This document shows positions 8,506 to 17,700 of a stretch of 58,635 nt of DNA, in pieces (within the stretch, counting starts at the first letter, position 1; every line of letters begins with the position of its first letter). The position numbers and the translations under genes are program-made. The notes below the pieces were generated by a model, which was given only the letters and a program-made list of their open reading frames with translations, was not told where the DNA came from and ran no database searches. The stretch is from an uncultured Bacteroidota bacterium (GTDB lineage: Bacteria > Bacteroidota > Bacteroidia > UKL13-3). Location: contig CAIUEQ010000126.1 of the NCBI GenBank assembly GCA_903898215.1, positions 1 through 58,635 on the forward strand. Direction: 5' to 3'.

Positions 8506-8877
8506 TTATACCGCTTTGGGTGGCTGAAAAATATCGAAAAAAGGTGAAGGGTATTCAGATATTTCAAGTATGGAGAAATATAAATTTTGAAGAGAATTAT
8601 GCTTGATAAGTTTAATCTCGGAATGAGAGCAAAATAAAACAACTTCAGAAAAATCTTTAATACTTATTGGTGTATTATTTTGGTTTTCATCTGATGCTTT
8701 CAACTGTTTTTTCATGTAACATAATCCGTTACATTTTAATTTGGGTCTGTTTTTATTTTCGCAAAGGGTAGTGGAGATAAAATTTTTATTAAGTTGATAG
8801 CACATAAATATTTCCAATTTGTTAAAGTATTGCATCATCAATACCAATAATAAAAACATGGAAATTATTTTTTTCAT
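8506..8877 (-). CDS. Small Cys-rich exported or membrane-anchored protein of unknown function
   Basis: A 123-residue protein with an N-terminal hydrophobic segment (residues 3-17) and then a conserved-looking core, CYQLNKNFISTTLCENKN...LKCNGLCYMKKQL. C26, C39, C49 and C53 lie close together; C49 and C53 form CNGLC. From memory, short Bacteroidota proteins with this CNGxC(Y)xKKQL core occur beside MbnP-like and other metal-related genes, which fits its place 161 bases upstream of the MbnP-like gene on the same strand. The rest of the chain is poorly conserved in character. A role in copper handling is inferred from context only. Confidence 0.65.
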   Translation of the reverse strand: MKKIISMFLLLVLMMQYFNKLEIFMCYQLNKNFISTTLCENKNRPKLKCNGLCYMKKQLKASDENQNNTPISIKDFSEVVLFCSHSEIKLIKHNSLQNLYFSILEISEYPSPFFDIFQPPKAV

Positions 8878-8918
8878 TTCTACTTCAATAGTAATGAAAT
8901 TTGTGTTTGGTAACGTAT

Positions 8919-9611
8919 TTAAAAAACAAACTTATATCCAACACCTCTAACCGACTGAATATACTGAGGGTTTTTAGGGTCGTCTTCAAAATACTTTCGG
9001 AGGTTTAATACGAAGTTATCAATGGTGCGCGTATTTGGAATCACAGTATAATCCCAAACAACTTTTAAAATATGCTCACGACTTACAACTTGATTTTTAT
9101 TATCGATAAGCAATTTCATCAGGAGAATTTCCTTTTTAGTTAGAGCAAGTTTTCCTTCAACGCCCCAGGCTTCATAACTTTCAAAGTTTATCCAGTTTTT
9201 CCCGAACACAAAAAGCAGACTTGATTTGTTTTCGTTGCTTTGGATGCGCTCGTTTTTTTCAATTAACTTTTTAATACGTAGTAATAATTCTTCAAGATCG
9301 AAAGGCTTTGTGAGGTAATCATCGCCACCTTTCCGCAAGCTGTTTACTCGGTCGGCAGAAGTGTTTTTTGCAGAAAGAAAAAGCACAGGAATATTGCTGT
9401 TATGCAAGCGAATGTTTTCACAAACCATCCAACCATCCATTTCCGGAATCATGATATCTAAAATAACGAGATCAAATTTTTCTTCACGAAAAACCCTTAC
9501 AGCAGTGTTCCCATCGCCAACTGCATGCACTTGATAGTTCTCCATCTCAAGATTGAGCTTCAATGCATGTTGTAAATTTTCTTCATCTTCAACCAATAAT
9601 ATTCTTTTCAT
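8919..9611 (-). CDS. OmpR-family response regulator
   Basis: A 230-residue two-component output protein. The receiver domain has the acidic pocket EDEE (8-11), phospho-acceptor D52 in VILDIMIPEMDGW, and K102 in LTKPF. A C-terminal winged-helix DNA-binding domain (about 130-230) contains LTKKEILLMKLLIDN and ends RGVGYKFVF. It overlaps the upstream kinase gene by 23 bases, so the two are translationally coupled and almost certainly a cognate pair. A 41-base gap leads to the small Cys-rich gene. The target genes cannot be read from sequence. Confidence 0.95.
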   Translation of the reverse strand: MKRILLVEDEENLQHALKLNLEMENYQVHAVGDGNTAVRVFREEKFDLVILDIMIPEMDGWMVCENIRLHNSNIPVLFLSAKNTSADRVNSLRKGGDDYLTKPFDLEELLLRIKKLIEKNERIQSNENKSSLLFVFGKNWINFESYEAWGVEGKLALTKKEILLMKLLIDNKNQVVSREHILKVVWDYTVIPNTRTIDNFVLNLRKYFEDDPKNPQYIQSVRGVGYKFVF

Positions 9612-10713
9612 GGTTTTTAAAAATTATATCGAATATAGCTCCTTGAGGATAATTATCTCTGACATTTATTTCGGCATGATGAAGGGTTAATAAATTCTTT
9701 ACAATAAATAATCCCAGTCCGGTGCCTTTTGTTTTGCGAATATTTTCATTACCTGCACGATAAAATTTTGTAAAAATATGTTTTTTATCTTCCTCAGAAA
9801 TGTTTATCCCGGTATTGCTTATGGATAAAATAATTTTACCCATTTCACGCTTTAAGCTTACTTCAATAGTGCCATTTTTTGGAGAATATTTGGCAGCATT
9901 GCTTAACAAATTTGTAATCACCATAATGATTGCATTTTCGTCAGCATTGATTGAAATGTTTTTTTCAATATTTTGTTGGAAATTGAAAACAATCTCTCTG
10001 GGAAGTGCAAATTTATCAGTAGTTTCAGAAACCAATTCACTTAAAAGAACAGTTTTAAAAACAGGTTCATATTTGTGAGTATCGAGTTGTGTTGCCAGTA
10101 ATAAATTTTCGACAAGCTCATTCAGTCTGCTAACATCATTCAATGAATTTTGTAAAATTGTTTTTGTTTGCTCTTCATCAAGTTTTCTTTTTTTCAGGGT
10201 TTCGATATAAAGTTTAATTGAAGCGAGAGGTGTTTTTAATTCGTGAGTGATTGAGAGCAAAAAATTACTCTGTTGTCTTTTCAATTTAATTTGATTTTGA
10301 AGGCTACGATAAATTAAAATAATTCCCCAAAATAAAAGAACCACCATTGCAATTCCTTCGCTTGTATACATCCAGATTTTTCGAGACAATTTTTTTTCAA
10401 GTTCGAAATAAGAATTTTCTTTCGGACGAATTAAAAAATTATTGTAATCATTTTCGTTTTGAGGATTAAAAACAATTTCAAGTTTTGGGTAGTGGCTGAT
10501 AAAATATTTTTTAACTCCGTTCGAATCGTTAAACATTCCTTGAATAATTTCACCATTTACATCTACTGTTGCTTTATAACATTCTGTTTCGATCTGGTGT
10601 TTTTCCAGCGAAACAAATTCCTTATTGTCGTGAATGTGAGCGTAAGTCCACCAAGCAAAAGCAGCGATAATGTATATCGAGAGGAAAGCGAAGATGATAT
10701 TGGTTTTATTCAA
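9589..10713 (-). CDS. Sensor histidine kinase
   Basis: A 374-residue membrane kinase. Two transmembrane segments (about 5-22 and 117-134) bracket a roughly 90-residue periplasmic sensor region without a recognisable domain. The HisKA box SITHELKTPLASIKLYIE carries H157. The N box (NLLSNAAKYSP) and G box (TKGTGLGLFIVKNLL) mark the ATPase domain. The frame opens with TTG at 10713. No ATG occurs before residue 60, which would remove the first membrane segment, so TTG is the likely start. It lies 13 bases after the PspC gene and overlaps the response regulator. Confidence 0.92.
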   Translation of the reverse strand: MNKTNIIFAFLSIYIIAAFAWWTYAHIHDNKEFVSLEKHQIETECYKATVDVNGEIIQGMFNDSNGVKKYFISHYPKLEIVFNPQNENDYNNFLIRPKENSYFELEKKLSRKIWMYTSEGIAMVVLLFWGIILIYRSLQNQIKLKRQQSNFLLSITHELKTPLASIKLYIETLKKRKLDEEQTKTILQNSLNDVSRLNELVENLLLATQLDTHKYEPVFKTVLLSELVSETTDKFALPREIVFNFQQNIEKNISINADENAIIMVITNLLSNAAKYSPKNGTIEVSLKREMGKIILSISNTGINISEEDKKHIFTKFYRAGNENIRKTKGTGLGLFIVKNLLTLHHAEINVRDNYPQGAIFDIIFKNHEKNIIG

Positions 10714-10726
10714 TTGCGGAAATATT

Positions 10727-10948
10727 TTACAAATCCCAAATGGTTTTACGTTTCCCTTTGTTCAAATATTTTTTTAGGTTGAGCCAAAAAGCAAGAGAAA
10801 GGTAAACGATAATAGGGGACCCAAAAGTGATAAAAGAAGTATAGATAAAATACAAACGAATGGTTGATGAAGAAATTCCAAATTTTTCTCCAAGATAGCT
10901 GCAAACGCCAAAAGCGTGTTTTTCAAAAAAGTATTTTATCTTATCCAT
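10727..10948 (-). CDS. PspC-domain small membrane protein
   Basis: A 73-residue protein with a PspC domain: FGVCSYLGEKFGISSSTIRL followed by a hydrophobic helix (about 40-58) and a basic tail. In PspC proteins this domain sits in the inner membrane and helps sense envelope stress. It is the first gene of an operon with the histidine kinase and response regulator, so it may feed a membrane signal to the kinase (inference). The ATG at 10948 is chosen over the in-frame TTG at 10960. Confidence 0.8.
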   Translation of the reverse strand: MDKIKYFFEKHAFGVCSYLGEKFGISSSTIRLYFIYTSFITFGSPIIVYLSLAFWLNLKKYLNKGKRKTIWDL

Positions 10949-10993
10949 TGCTTGGCGCAATTTAAACTATTCTTTTAAATGTGCTCTATGATT

Positions 10994-11560
10994 TTATAAT
11001 TTTGGCATTGAAGTACCTGTTGTTACTTCCCAACCATCGCTTAAAAAGCACTTAGGGTTTTCGGGTAAAACAAGGTTGATTAAAAGGGATGTACCTATTC
11101 CTACACCGAAAGAAATACCGAGAGTTTCCAATGTTGTAAACTTGTTTTTTTGATACAAGTCGGTTAATAAATATCCTGTTCCAAAAATTGTTGCAATCAT
11201 CATTGAGCTTTTAAAAAATTGTCGCCCAACAGTCATTCTTCGAAAGGCAATAATATCTTTTAACAGCACTTTTTTATAAATAAATTTCGGATTATTTGAG
11301 ATCGATTTTTTGAATAAATCTCCCAATAACTCAGGGTCGACACCCAAATAAATAAATGAATCAGTTATTTCGGTAACGGTTTGTTTAGCAAATTCAGGCT
11401 GACCTAAATAGCCTTTGTATTTAAGTGAAAGTTGTTGCCCGGTTTTTACTTCAATTATTTTGTGTTTTGAGCGGTTGATGAAATACAAATTTGTTTGTGC
11501 TTGTGAAGCACAGTAAAGGGCAATAAAAAGCATCAACAAAAACAAACGTAAATTATTCAT
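10994..11560 (-). CDS. Secreted hypothetical protein
   Basis: A 188-residue protein I do not recognise. An N-terminal signal peptide (MNNLRLFLLMLFIALYCASQA, cleavage probably near AQT) is followed by a small polar domain. A possible pair of hydrophobic segments (about 118-135 and 145-163, the second Gly-rich) could be membrane-embedded. It overlaps the end of the DUF2851 gene by 8 bases, which suggests coupled expression. The 45-base gap to the PspC gene shows no terminator. Confidence 0.7.
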   Translation of the reverse strand: MNNLRLFLLMLFIALYCASQAQTNLYFINRSKHKIIEVKTGQQLSLKYKGYLGQPEFAKQTVTEITDSFIYLGVDPELLGDLFKKSISNNPKFIYKKVLLKDIIAFRRMTVGRQFFKSSMMIATIFGTGYLLTDLYQKNKFTTLETLGISFGVGIGTSLLINLVLPENPKCFLSDGWEVTTGTSMPKL

Positions 11561-12833
11561 CGCTATTCAATAAAATTTGTTTGCCAATAATACAACTCAA
11601 ACATTTCAAATTTGCGCAATAATTATTTTTTAATTGAATTAACGCCTGCGATTCGAAAGCATTTTTTGCGTCAACTCCCATCGACTTCCAAAATAATATG
11701 ATGGAATTATTTTCAGGCATCAATAGTTCATAGAAATTTAATGTCCGCTCAGGCAACTCATCTTTTTCATGCTGTTTACCATATAAAAACATTACAGGCA
11801 AAACAGTATTAACAAGCAATGTTTCGATGGCAGCATTTCCAATTTCGGTTTGCTTGGATTTTGTTTCATGACCAATAAATTCAAACGGGTTGAGCTTGTT
11901 GTTGATTTTTATTTTATAAAGATTGATCAATTCGCTTACACTTTCTGTAGCAAGAATTTTTGAAAATAAATGAGTAGATTGATAAATAAGAGAAGCAAAT
12001 TGAGCAAGCCTAACCGTTGGAAAATTTGCAGGACGAGTTCGTGCAAATTTCCAAACTTTTTTGTCCAAAGTGTGGAGCTGATATTTCTTTTTCAAAAAAT
12101 CAAACTCCCGTTTCATAAGATTGATATAGTTATCCGAATGTGCCGTTTCTAAAAATCCGGCAACGCCAAATACCAAGGATTCAATTTGTATCAAACTGTT
12201 TTTGTGTTTTGAAATAACTGAAAGCGGTAAATTTTGTGCAAGCCATTCAAAAGGTTGTGCATTGGTTTTCATTCCAAAATATTTTGCCGTTAGTACATAA
12301 AACATGGTTTCCCAATGATTATTATTTTGCACAAGACTTGATTCAATGCGAGCACATTTTTCTTCTAAACGTTCCACTAGCAAGCGAGCCATAAAATTTA
12401 ATAATTCGGTAGAGGAAGGAACTGTAAAAATTTTTTCGCAGGCAATGGTGTTTTGGTTTAGCTGCAGTTGATGATGTTTTCGGAGTGTGAGCGGAGAAAT
12501 TAAATTCCGAAGTTCGATGCAAGGAATAGGTTTTCCGTTAGCATAAAAAATCTCTGCATCATGAAAATATACCACATGTAAAATAACGTTGTCGTAATTT
12601 CTATCAATTTGATGATTGTGGGTTTTCCAGTCGGAAGACTTGATATGAATTTCAATATTTCCTGCCCAAAGCGTATTTCCAATTTTAACTTTGGCATTAA
12701 AAAAATCGGGACCGGCATCCGAATTCAGGATACCAGTTTGAATGATCTGCAAAGGTTCTCCGGAAATTGTTTTTAGAGGTTGTTTCAGGAGTGTTTTACT
12801 TTGCCAGATGAAGTGGAGGAGTTCTTCTTTCAT
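11553..12833 (-). CDS. DUF2851 family protein
   Basis: A 426-residue cytoplasmic protein of the DUF2851 family, known mainly from Bacteroidota and of unknown function. The N-terminal half has the family segments LHFIWQ, LNSDAGPDFFNAKVKIG, WAGNIEIHIKSSDW and NVILHVVYFHD. The C-terminal end has a Cys cluster (CANLKCLSCIIG). The ATG at 12833 is used; the in-frame TTG at 12845 would add four residues in front of the usual MKEELLHFIW start. It lies downstream of pyrF on the same strand with a 27-base gap. Confidence 0.88.
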   Translation of the reverse strand: MKEELLHFIWQSKTLLKQPLKTISGEPLQIIQTGILNSDAGPDFFNAKVKIGNTLWAGNIEIHIKSSDWKTHNHQIDRNYDNVILHVVYFHDAEIFYANGKPIPCIELRNLISPLTLRKHHQLQLNQNTIACEKIFTVPSSTELLNFMARLLVERLEEKCARIESSLVQNNNHWETMFYVLTAKYFGMKTNAQPFEWLAQNLPLSVISKHKNSLIQIESLVFGVAGFLETAHSDNYINLMKREFDFLKKKYQLHTLDKKVWKFARTRPANFPTVRLAQFASLIYQSTHLFSKILATESVSELINLYKIKINNKLNPFEFIGHETKSKQTEIGNAAIETLLVNTVLPVMFLYGKQHEKDELPERTLNFYELLMPENNSIILFWKSMGVDAKNAFESQALIQLKNNYCANLKCLSCIIGKQILLNSDE

Positions 12834-12860
12834 AAGCAAAGGCAAGATAAAAAATTATTA

Positions 12861-13679
12861 TCAAATGATACCGAATTGTTTCAATAAAATTTTCATTTCG
12901 TCATTGATATTTTGAGCTTCTGCTTTAGCTTTTTGGGCAAAATCTTTTTCATTTCCTGCATAGATAATACTACGTGAAGCGTTCACTAATAAACCGCAAT
13001 CTTCATTCATTCCAAATTTAGCAACATCGCTCAAACTGCCGCCCTGAGCACCAACACCGGGAACCAATAAAAAATGTTTGGGAATTATTTTTCTGATGTT
13101 TGCGAGTTCTTCAGCTTTTGTAGCACCAACAACAAACATCAAATTTGAAATATTGCCTATCTCGCAAGTTGTTTTAATCACACGTTCATATAATTTTTCG
13201 TCACCTATACTTTTTTGTTCATAATCTTCACTTCCCGAATTTGAAGTAAGCGCTAAAACGATTCCCCATTTGTTTTCATAATTAAAAAAAGGAGCGATTG
13301 AATCTTTGCCCATATAAGGCGCAAGTGTTACCGAATCGAAACTCAGGTTTTCAAAAAAAGCACGGGCATACATATCGCTTGTATTACCAATGTCTCCACG
13401 TTTTGCATCGGCAATGGTAAAAATATTTTTAGGAATATAATTCAAGGTACGCTCCATTGTTTCCCAGCCTTTACTTCCCATCGATTCGTAAAAAGCAGTG
13501 TTTATTTTATAAGAAACGCAATGATCTTTTGTTGCATCAATAATGGCTTTATTAAACTCGAAAACAGGATCAGTTTCGGATAATAAATGAGAAGGAATTT
13601 TCTTAATGTCGGTATCTAAACCAACACATAAAAACGATGCTTTGTTTTTAATTTCCTGTATAAGTTGACTTCTGTTCAC
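12861..13679 (-). CDS. pyrF: Orotidine 5'-phosphate decarboxylase, type 2
   Basis: A 272-residue enzyme that decarboxylates OMP to UMP, the last step of de novo pyrimidine synthesis. The catalytic signature DAKRGDIGNTSDMYARAFF is present (K93), preceded by LCVGLDTDIKKIP and followed by LVPGVGAQGG. Length and motifs fit the longer type-2 family. The frame begins with GTG, and MNRSQLIQEIKNKASFLCVG is the normal N terminus, so GTG is accepted as the start. It lies 1 base after the stop of the upstream barrel gene, so the two are co-transcribed. Confidence 0.95.
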   Translation of the reverse strand: MNRSQLIQEIKNKASFLCVGLDTDIKKIPSHLLSETDPVFEFNKAIIDATKDHCVSYKINTAFYESMGSKGWETMERTLNYIPKNIFTIADAKRGDIGNTSDMYARAFFENLSFDSVTLAPYMGKDSIAPFFNYENKWGIVLALTSNSGSEDYEQKSIGDEKLYERVIKTTCEIGNISNLMFVVGATKAEELANIRKIIPKHFLLVPGVGAQGGSLSDVAKFGMNEDCGLLVNASRSIIYAGNEKDFAQKAKAEAQNINDEMKILLKQFGII

Positions 13680-13680
13680 G

Positions 13681-14352
13681 TTAAAAAAGTAAATTAAATT
13701 CTAATGAAAAATTATTGATGTATCCTCCATTATTTGCCGGTTGTGCGGCTGAAGGCCATGGTTGATTTTGGTTGAGGTTTAGCAATCCGTATTTTCCTAA
13801 AACCTGAAAACCTACAAATGGGGTGTTAAATTGAAAACCCAAAATTGCAGAACAATCATTTTTGTTGAATGATGGAGATGTTGGTTCAGGAAGTGCGTTT
13901 GTAGAAATATAAAAAGCTGAACTTACTAAATAAGAATATTGAAGACCCGCAACAACAAAATCGTTTTTAGTTTTATCAAATGCATAGGATAACATCAATG
14001 GCATGTCTAAATAATATAATCTGATCGAACTGTATTCGGCAGGGTTATTATTAAAATTGCTTCCTCTAAACGAAGCACCAAATTCGGCTTGTATCGAAAA
14101 TTTCGGATTAAACCGATAACGTAAATATGCGCTTCCGTTAATGCCAATTCTTCCAATTGCGTTATGTAATTCAGTTCCCGATAAACCCGAATAACCAATG
14201 CCAAGTTTTAAACCAAATTTTAAAGGATCGCTATTGTCGGGTTTAAAAAATGTTACTTCTTCATTTTCACCTATATTAGTGGAATCGGTTTGTTGAGCAT
14301 AACAAACGATTGTTGATCCAAACAATAATATGGTGAATAAGATTTTTTGCAT
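13681..14352 (-). CDS. Outer-membrane beta-barrel protein, PorT-like
   Basis: A 223-residue outer-membrane protein. A signal peptide (MQKILFTILLFGSTIVCYAQ) leads into a roughly 200-residue barrel of alternating amphipathic strands such as FGLKLGIGYSGLSG and AYLRYRFNPKFSIQAEFGASFRG. It ends in Phe (SLEFNLLF), as barrel proteins do. It belongs to the OmpX/PorT-like barrels common in Bacteroidota, with unknown cargo. The ATG at 14352 is used; the in-frame TTG at 14370 would disrupt the signal peptide. First gene of a run with pyrF. Confidence 0.82.
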   Translation of the reverse strand: MQKILFTILLFGSTIVCYAQQTDSTNIGENEEVTFFKPDNSDPLKFGLKLGIGYSGLSGTELHNAIGRIGINGSAYLRYRFNPKFSIQAEFGASFRGSNFNNNPAEYSSIRLYYLDMPLMLSYAFDKTKNDFVVAGLQYSYLVSSAFYISTNALPEPTSPSFNKNDCSAILGFQFNTPFVGFQVLGKYGLLNLNQNQPWPSAAQPANNGGYINNFSLEFNLLF

Positions 14353-14707
14353 AAGTTTTATCACTCGCAATTTATATTAATCAACGGTCACATAAAACAT
14401 AAAGTATTCTTAAAATATGTAAACATATAATTGTGTTGATAGAGGTGGTGAGGATAAATTGAATTTTAAAAAGCGAAAGACAATAAACATACAAATTTCT
14501 ATTGCTGTTTAGTTCGTTGTGAAAAGGAAGAAAAAATATGCGTATTAAAAAGTATCCAAAACAGAAAGTTTTCTAATATGAAAATCATCTAGCCAAAATA
14601 ACATGCAAAAAGGGTCTGATTAAACGGCTATCAAATTTTTAATCGAGAGCGAATAGTAAATATTAAAAAAAAAATACACTACATTCGGATTAACAAATAC
14701 TTAAAAC
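14353..14707. other. Divergent intergenic region, no gene seen
   Basis: This 355-base A+T-rich stretch separates the barrel gene from the large T9SS gene and must hold both promoters. I find no convincing TAnnTTTG element with proper spacing, no ORF, no tRNA-like fold and no strong hairpin. A 10-base poly-A run lies near 14665-14674, about 35 bases before the ATG at 14708. Confidence 0.5.
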
Positions 14708-17700
14708 ATGAAAAAAGATTATACCCCAATCAAATTTGTGATCGTAATTTTTATGGTTATGATAAGTGTGATGTATGCACAAGCACAAAGCATTTTGCCA
14801 CATTCTGCCACCATCGTAAATAATATTGTTTCTCATCCAAGGGTTTTTCACACCAATACAGGATTTGCAAAAACAAGTATATGTGGTGTTGATACGGTAA
14901 ATTATACTTTTAATAAAACAACGTCATTTCAAAGCATCACTTTAAATGCATCCACAAGTGGAAATATTTTCGCACAATGGTATCCTGCAGCTGGAGCAAT
15001 CACAGTTTCAGGTTTTGATTTTTATGCATGGCAAGCCGCAGGGTCAAGTGCTGTAGTAACATTAACATGTAATATTTATAATGCATCATCCGATTCGTTA
15101 CCAACAGGTACACCCATACGGTCGATTACTGTTGCTGTTGATTCATCTTTTGGTGGAGGACTACTTTCAGTTTTGAGAAAAAAAGCAATATTTAGCACAC
15201 CATATACAACAAGTTCGCCTTACGTAATTACAATCGAAACATCGAGTTCAATAAATGTTGCAGTTGTTGCAAACAGTTGGGTGGCATCACCTCCAAATGG
15301 TCGCAGCGAATGGCTTAGTTCTGTTAAAATAGGAAGCACATTTGTGAGAGGATATAATGTTAGCATTGGAAGCGCACAGTTTAATGCCGATTTTATTTTT
15401 CAACCTTATGTTTCATTTTCTTTCACTGCAGGTTTCACAGCCGCATCTTGTAATGCAGGAGGGAATAGTATATTTCTTAATAACACATCGTCTTCTGTTT
15501 TATTTAATCGCTTTTATAGTGTTAGAGCATTTCAAGGAATTCCTCAGTTTAGTTGTATTTGGGATTATGGTGATTCGAGCGGAACTTATTATACAGTAAA
15601 CGGAACACATACATATAATTATCGCATTCCATATACTGTAAAATTATTGGATACATTATATGGCTGGATGGTTGGATGTGCAGACAGAGCCCAGTTAACT
15701 TTGAGTGTAGCACCACCTGTTCCAAATGCGAATAATAATGGACCATTATGCAGTGGAGCAACTCTACGATTAAATGCAGATACAATTTCTGGAGCAAGTT
15801 ATTATTGGACCGGTCCTAATGGTTTTACATCTAGTATTCAAAACCCAACTATTTCTTCAGTGAGCATTTCTGTGATAGGAACATATTCGGTGAGAGCAAT
15901 AATTGGCCAGTGCTCATCAATGGTAGCAACTACTTATGTGAATGTAATTAGCACACCGAGCGTAACCAATAACGGACCACTTTGTGCCGGACAATCACTT
16001 AATTTATCAGTAACAAACATTTCCGGAGCATCATATTCATGGACCGGACCAAACAGTTTTACATCATCATCACAAAGTCCAACCAAAACAGGAACAACAG
16101 TTGCAGATTCGGGAGTTTATAGTGTAAGTGTAACACTTGCAGGTTGTGGAACAATAGGACCTTATACTACAGCAGCCGTAATTAATAGAGTCCCCACAAC
16201 ACCCACGCTCACTAATAACGGGCCGCTTTGTGTAGGTGATAATTTGAATTTAACGGCAACTCAATATTCGGGAGGCACGTATAGTTGGACCGGACCAAAC
16301 AGTTTTACTTCTACACAACAAAATCCAACAAGGGCAAGTGTGTTCAATTCTTATGCAGGTACCTATACCGCAACAATTTCTGCTAACGGATGTACTTCAG
16401 GGCAAGGGTCAACAACAGTAACAATAAACAATGTTCCTTCAACACCAACTGCAGGAAATAATGGCCCACTTTGTAGCGGACAGTCTTTAAGTTTAACGGC
16501 TACCGCAATATCTGGGGCAGCATATAGTTGGAGTGGACCAAATAGTTTTACATCTACTTCACAAAATCCATCTCGAACATCACTTACAACTGCTGATGCA
16601 GGAAATTATAGTGTGATAGCAACTTTAAATGGTTGTGCTTCTGTTGCTGGAGTAACTTATGTTGCAATAACAACGCTTACACCAACACCAATTGCAGGAA
16701 GTAATGGACCGCTTTGTCCGGGACAAAACTTACAATTAAGCGCATCAACTATTTCAGGTGCAACATATGCATGGACCGGACCGAACAGTTTTACTTCAAC
16801 TCAGCAAAACCCGTCAATTAGTAACGTGTCTTCAACAAATGCAGGGATTTATAGTGTTACAGCAATAACAAGTGGTTGTGGAACTTCATCATCAGGAAAT
16901 ATAACTTTAGCAATAAACTCTTTACCATCAGCACCAACATCAGGAAATAATGGCCCTGTTTGTAATGGCGATTCATTGTATTTAACTGCATCAAACATCA
17001 CAGGAGCTACATATTTTTGGAGTGGTCCAAATGGTTTTACTTCTTCTTTACAAAGTCCGGTTATACTCAACATGAGTAGTTTAAAAGCCGGGGCCTATAG
17101 TGTTTATGTTACTGTTTCGGGATGTGGCACATCTTCGTCATCTTCAACAACTGCAATAACTCATTCAGTTCCGGCAGCACCAACAACGATAAGCAGTATT
17201 TCAGTTTGTGCGGGCGATTCGATTGCTCTTTCCGGTTCGGCTTCAGGAGTTGGTTCTTCGGCAACATTCAGATGGACGGGTCCCAATAGTTTTAATTCAA
17301 CTTTGACGAGTCCGGTTTTACGTAACGTAAACTCAACTTATGGAGGCACCTACAATTTAACTGTATCTGATTCAGGTTGTACTTCACAGCCATCAACAAC
17401 ATTTGTTGGGATAAAGAGTATTCCTGCTTCAACAACACCAACAAGTAACGCACCTATTTGTGCGGGGGCTAATTTATTTTTGTATTCGACAGGAATTACT
17501 GGAGCAACTTATTTATGGAAGGGGCCAAGCGGAAATTATATTGCAGCGACACAAAACTGTTTTATTCAAAACACAACTGCATTAATTAATAGCGGAGTAT
17601 ATACAGTCTCATCAATTGTTAATGGTTGTACTTCTATTCCTGCATCATTAACGGTATTAGTAAATCCGTTACCGGCAACTCCAGGAATATCGAACTCGGG

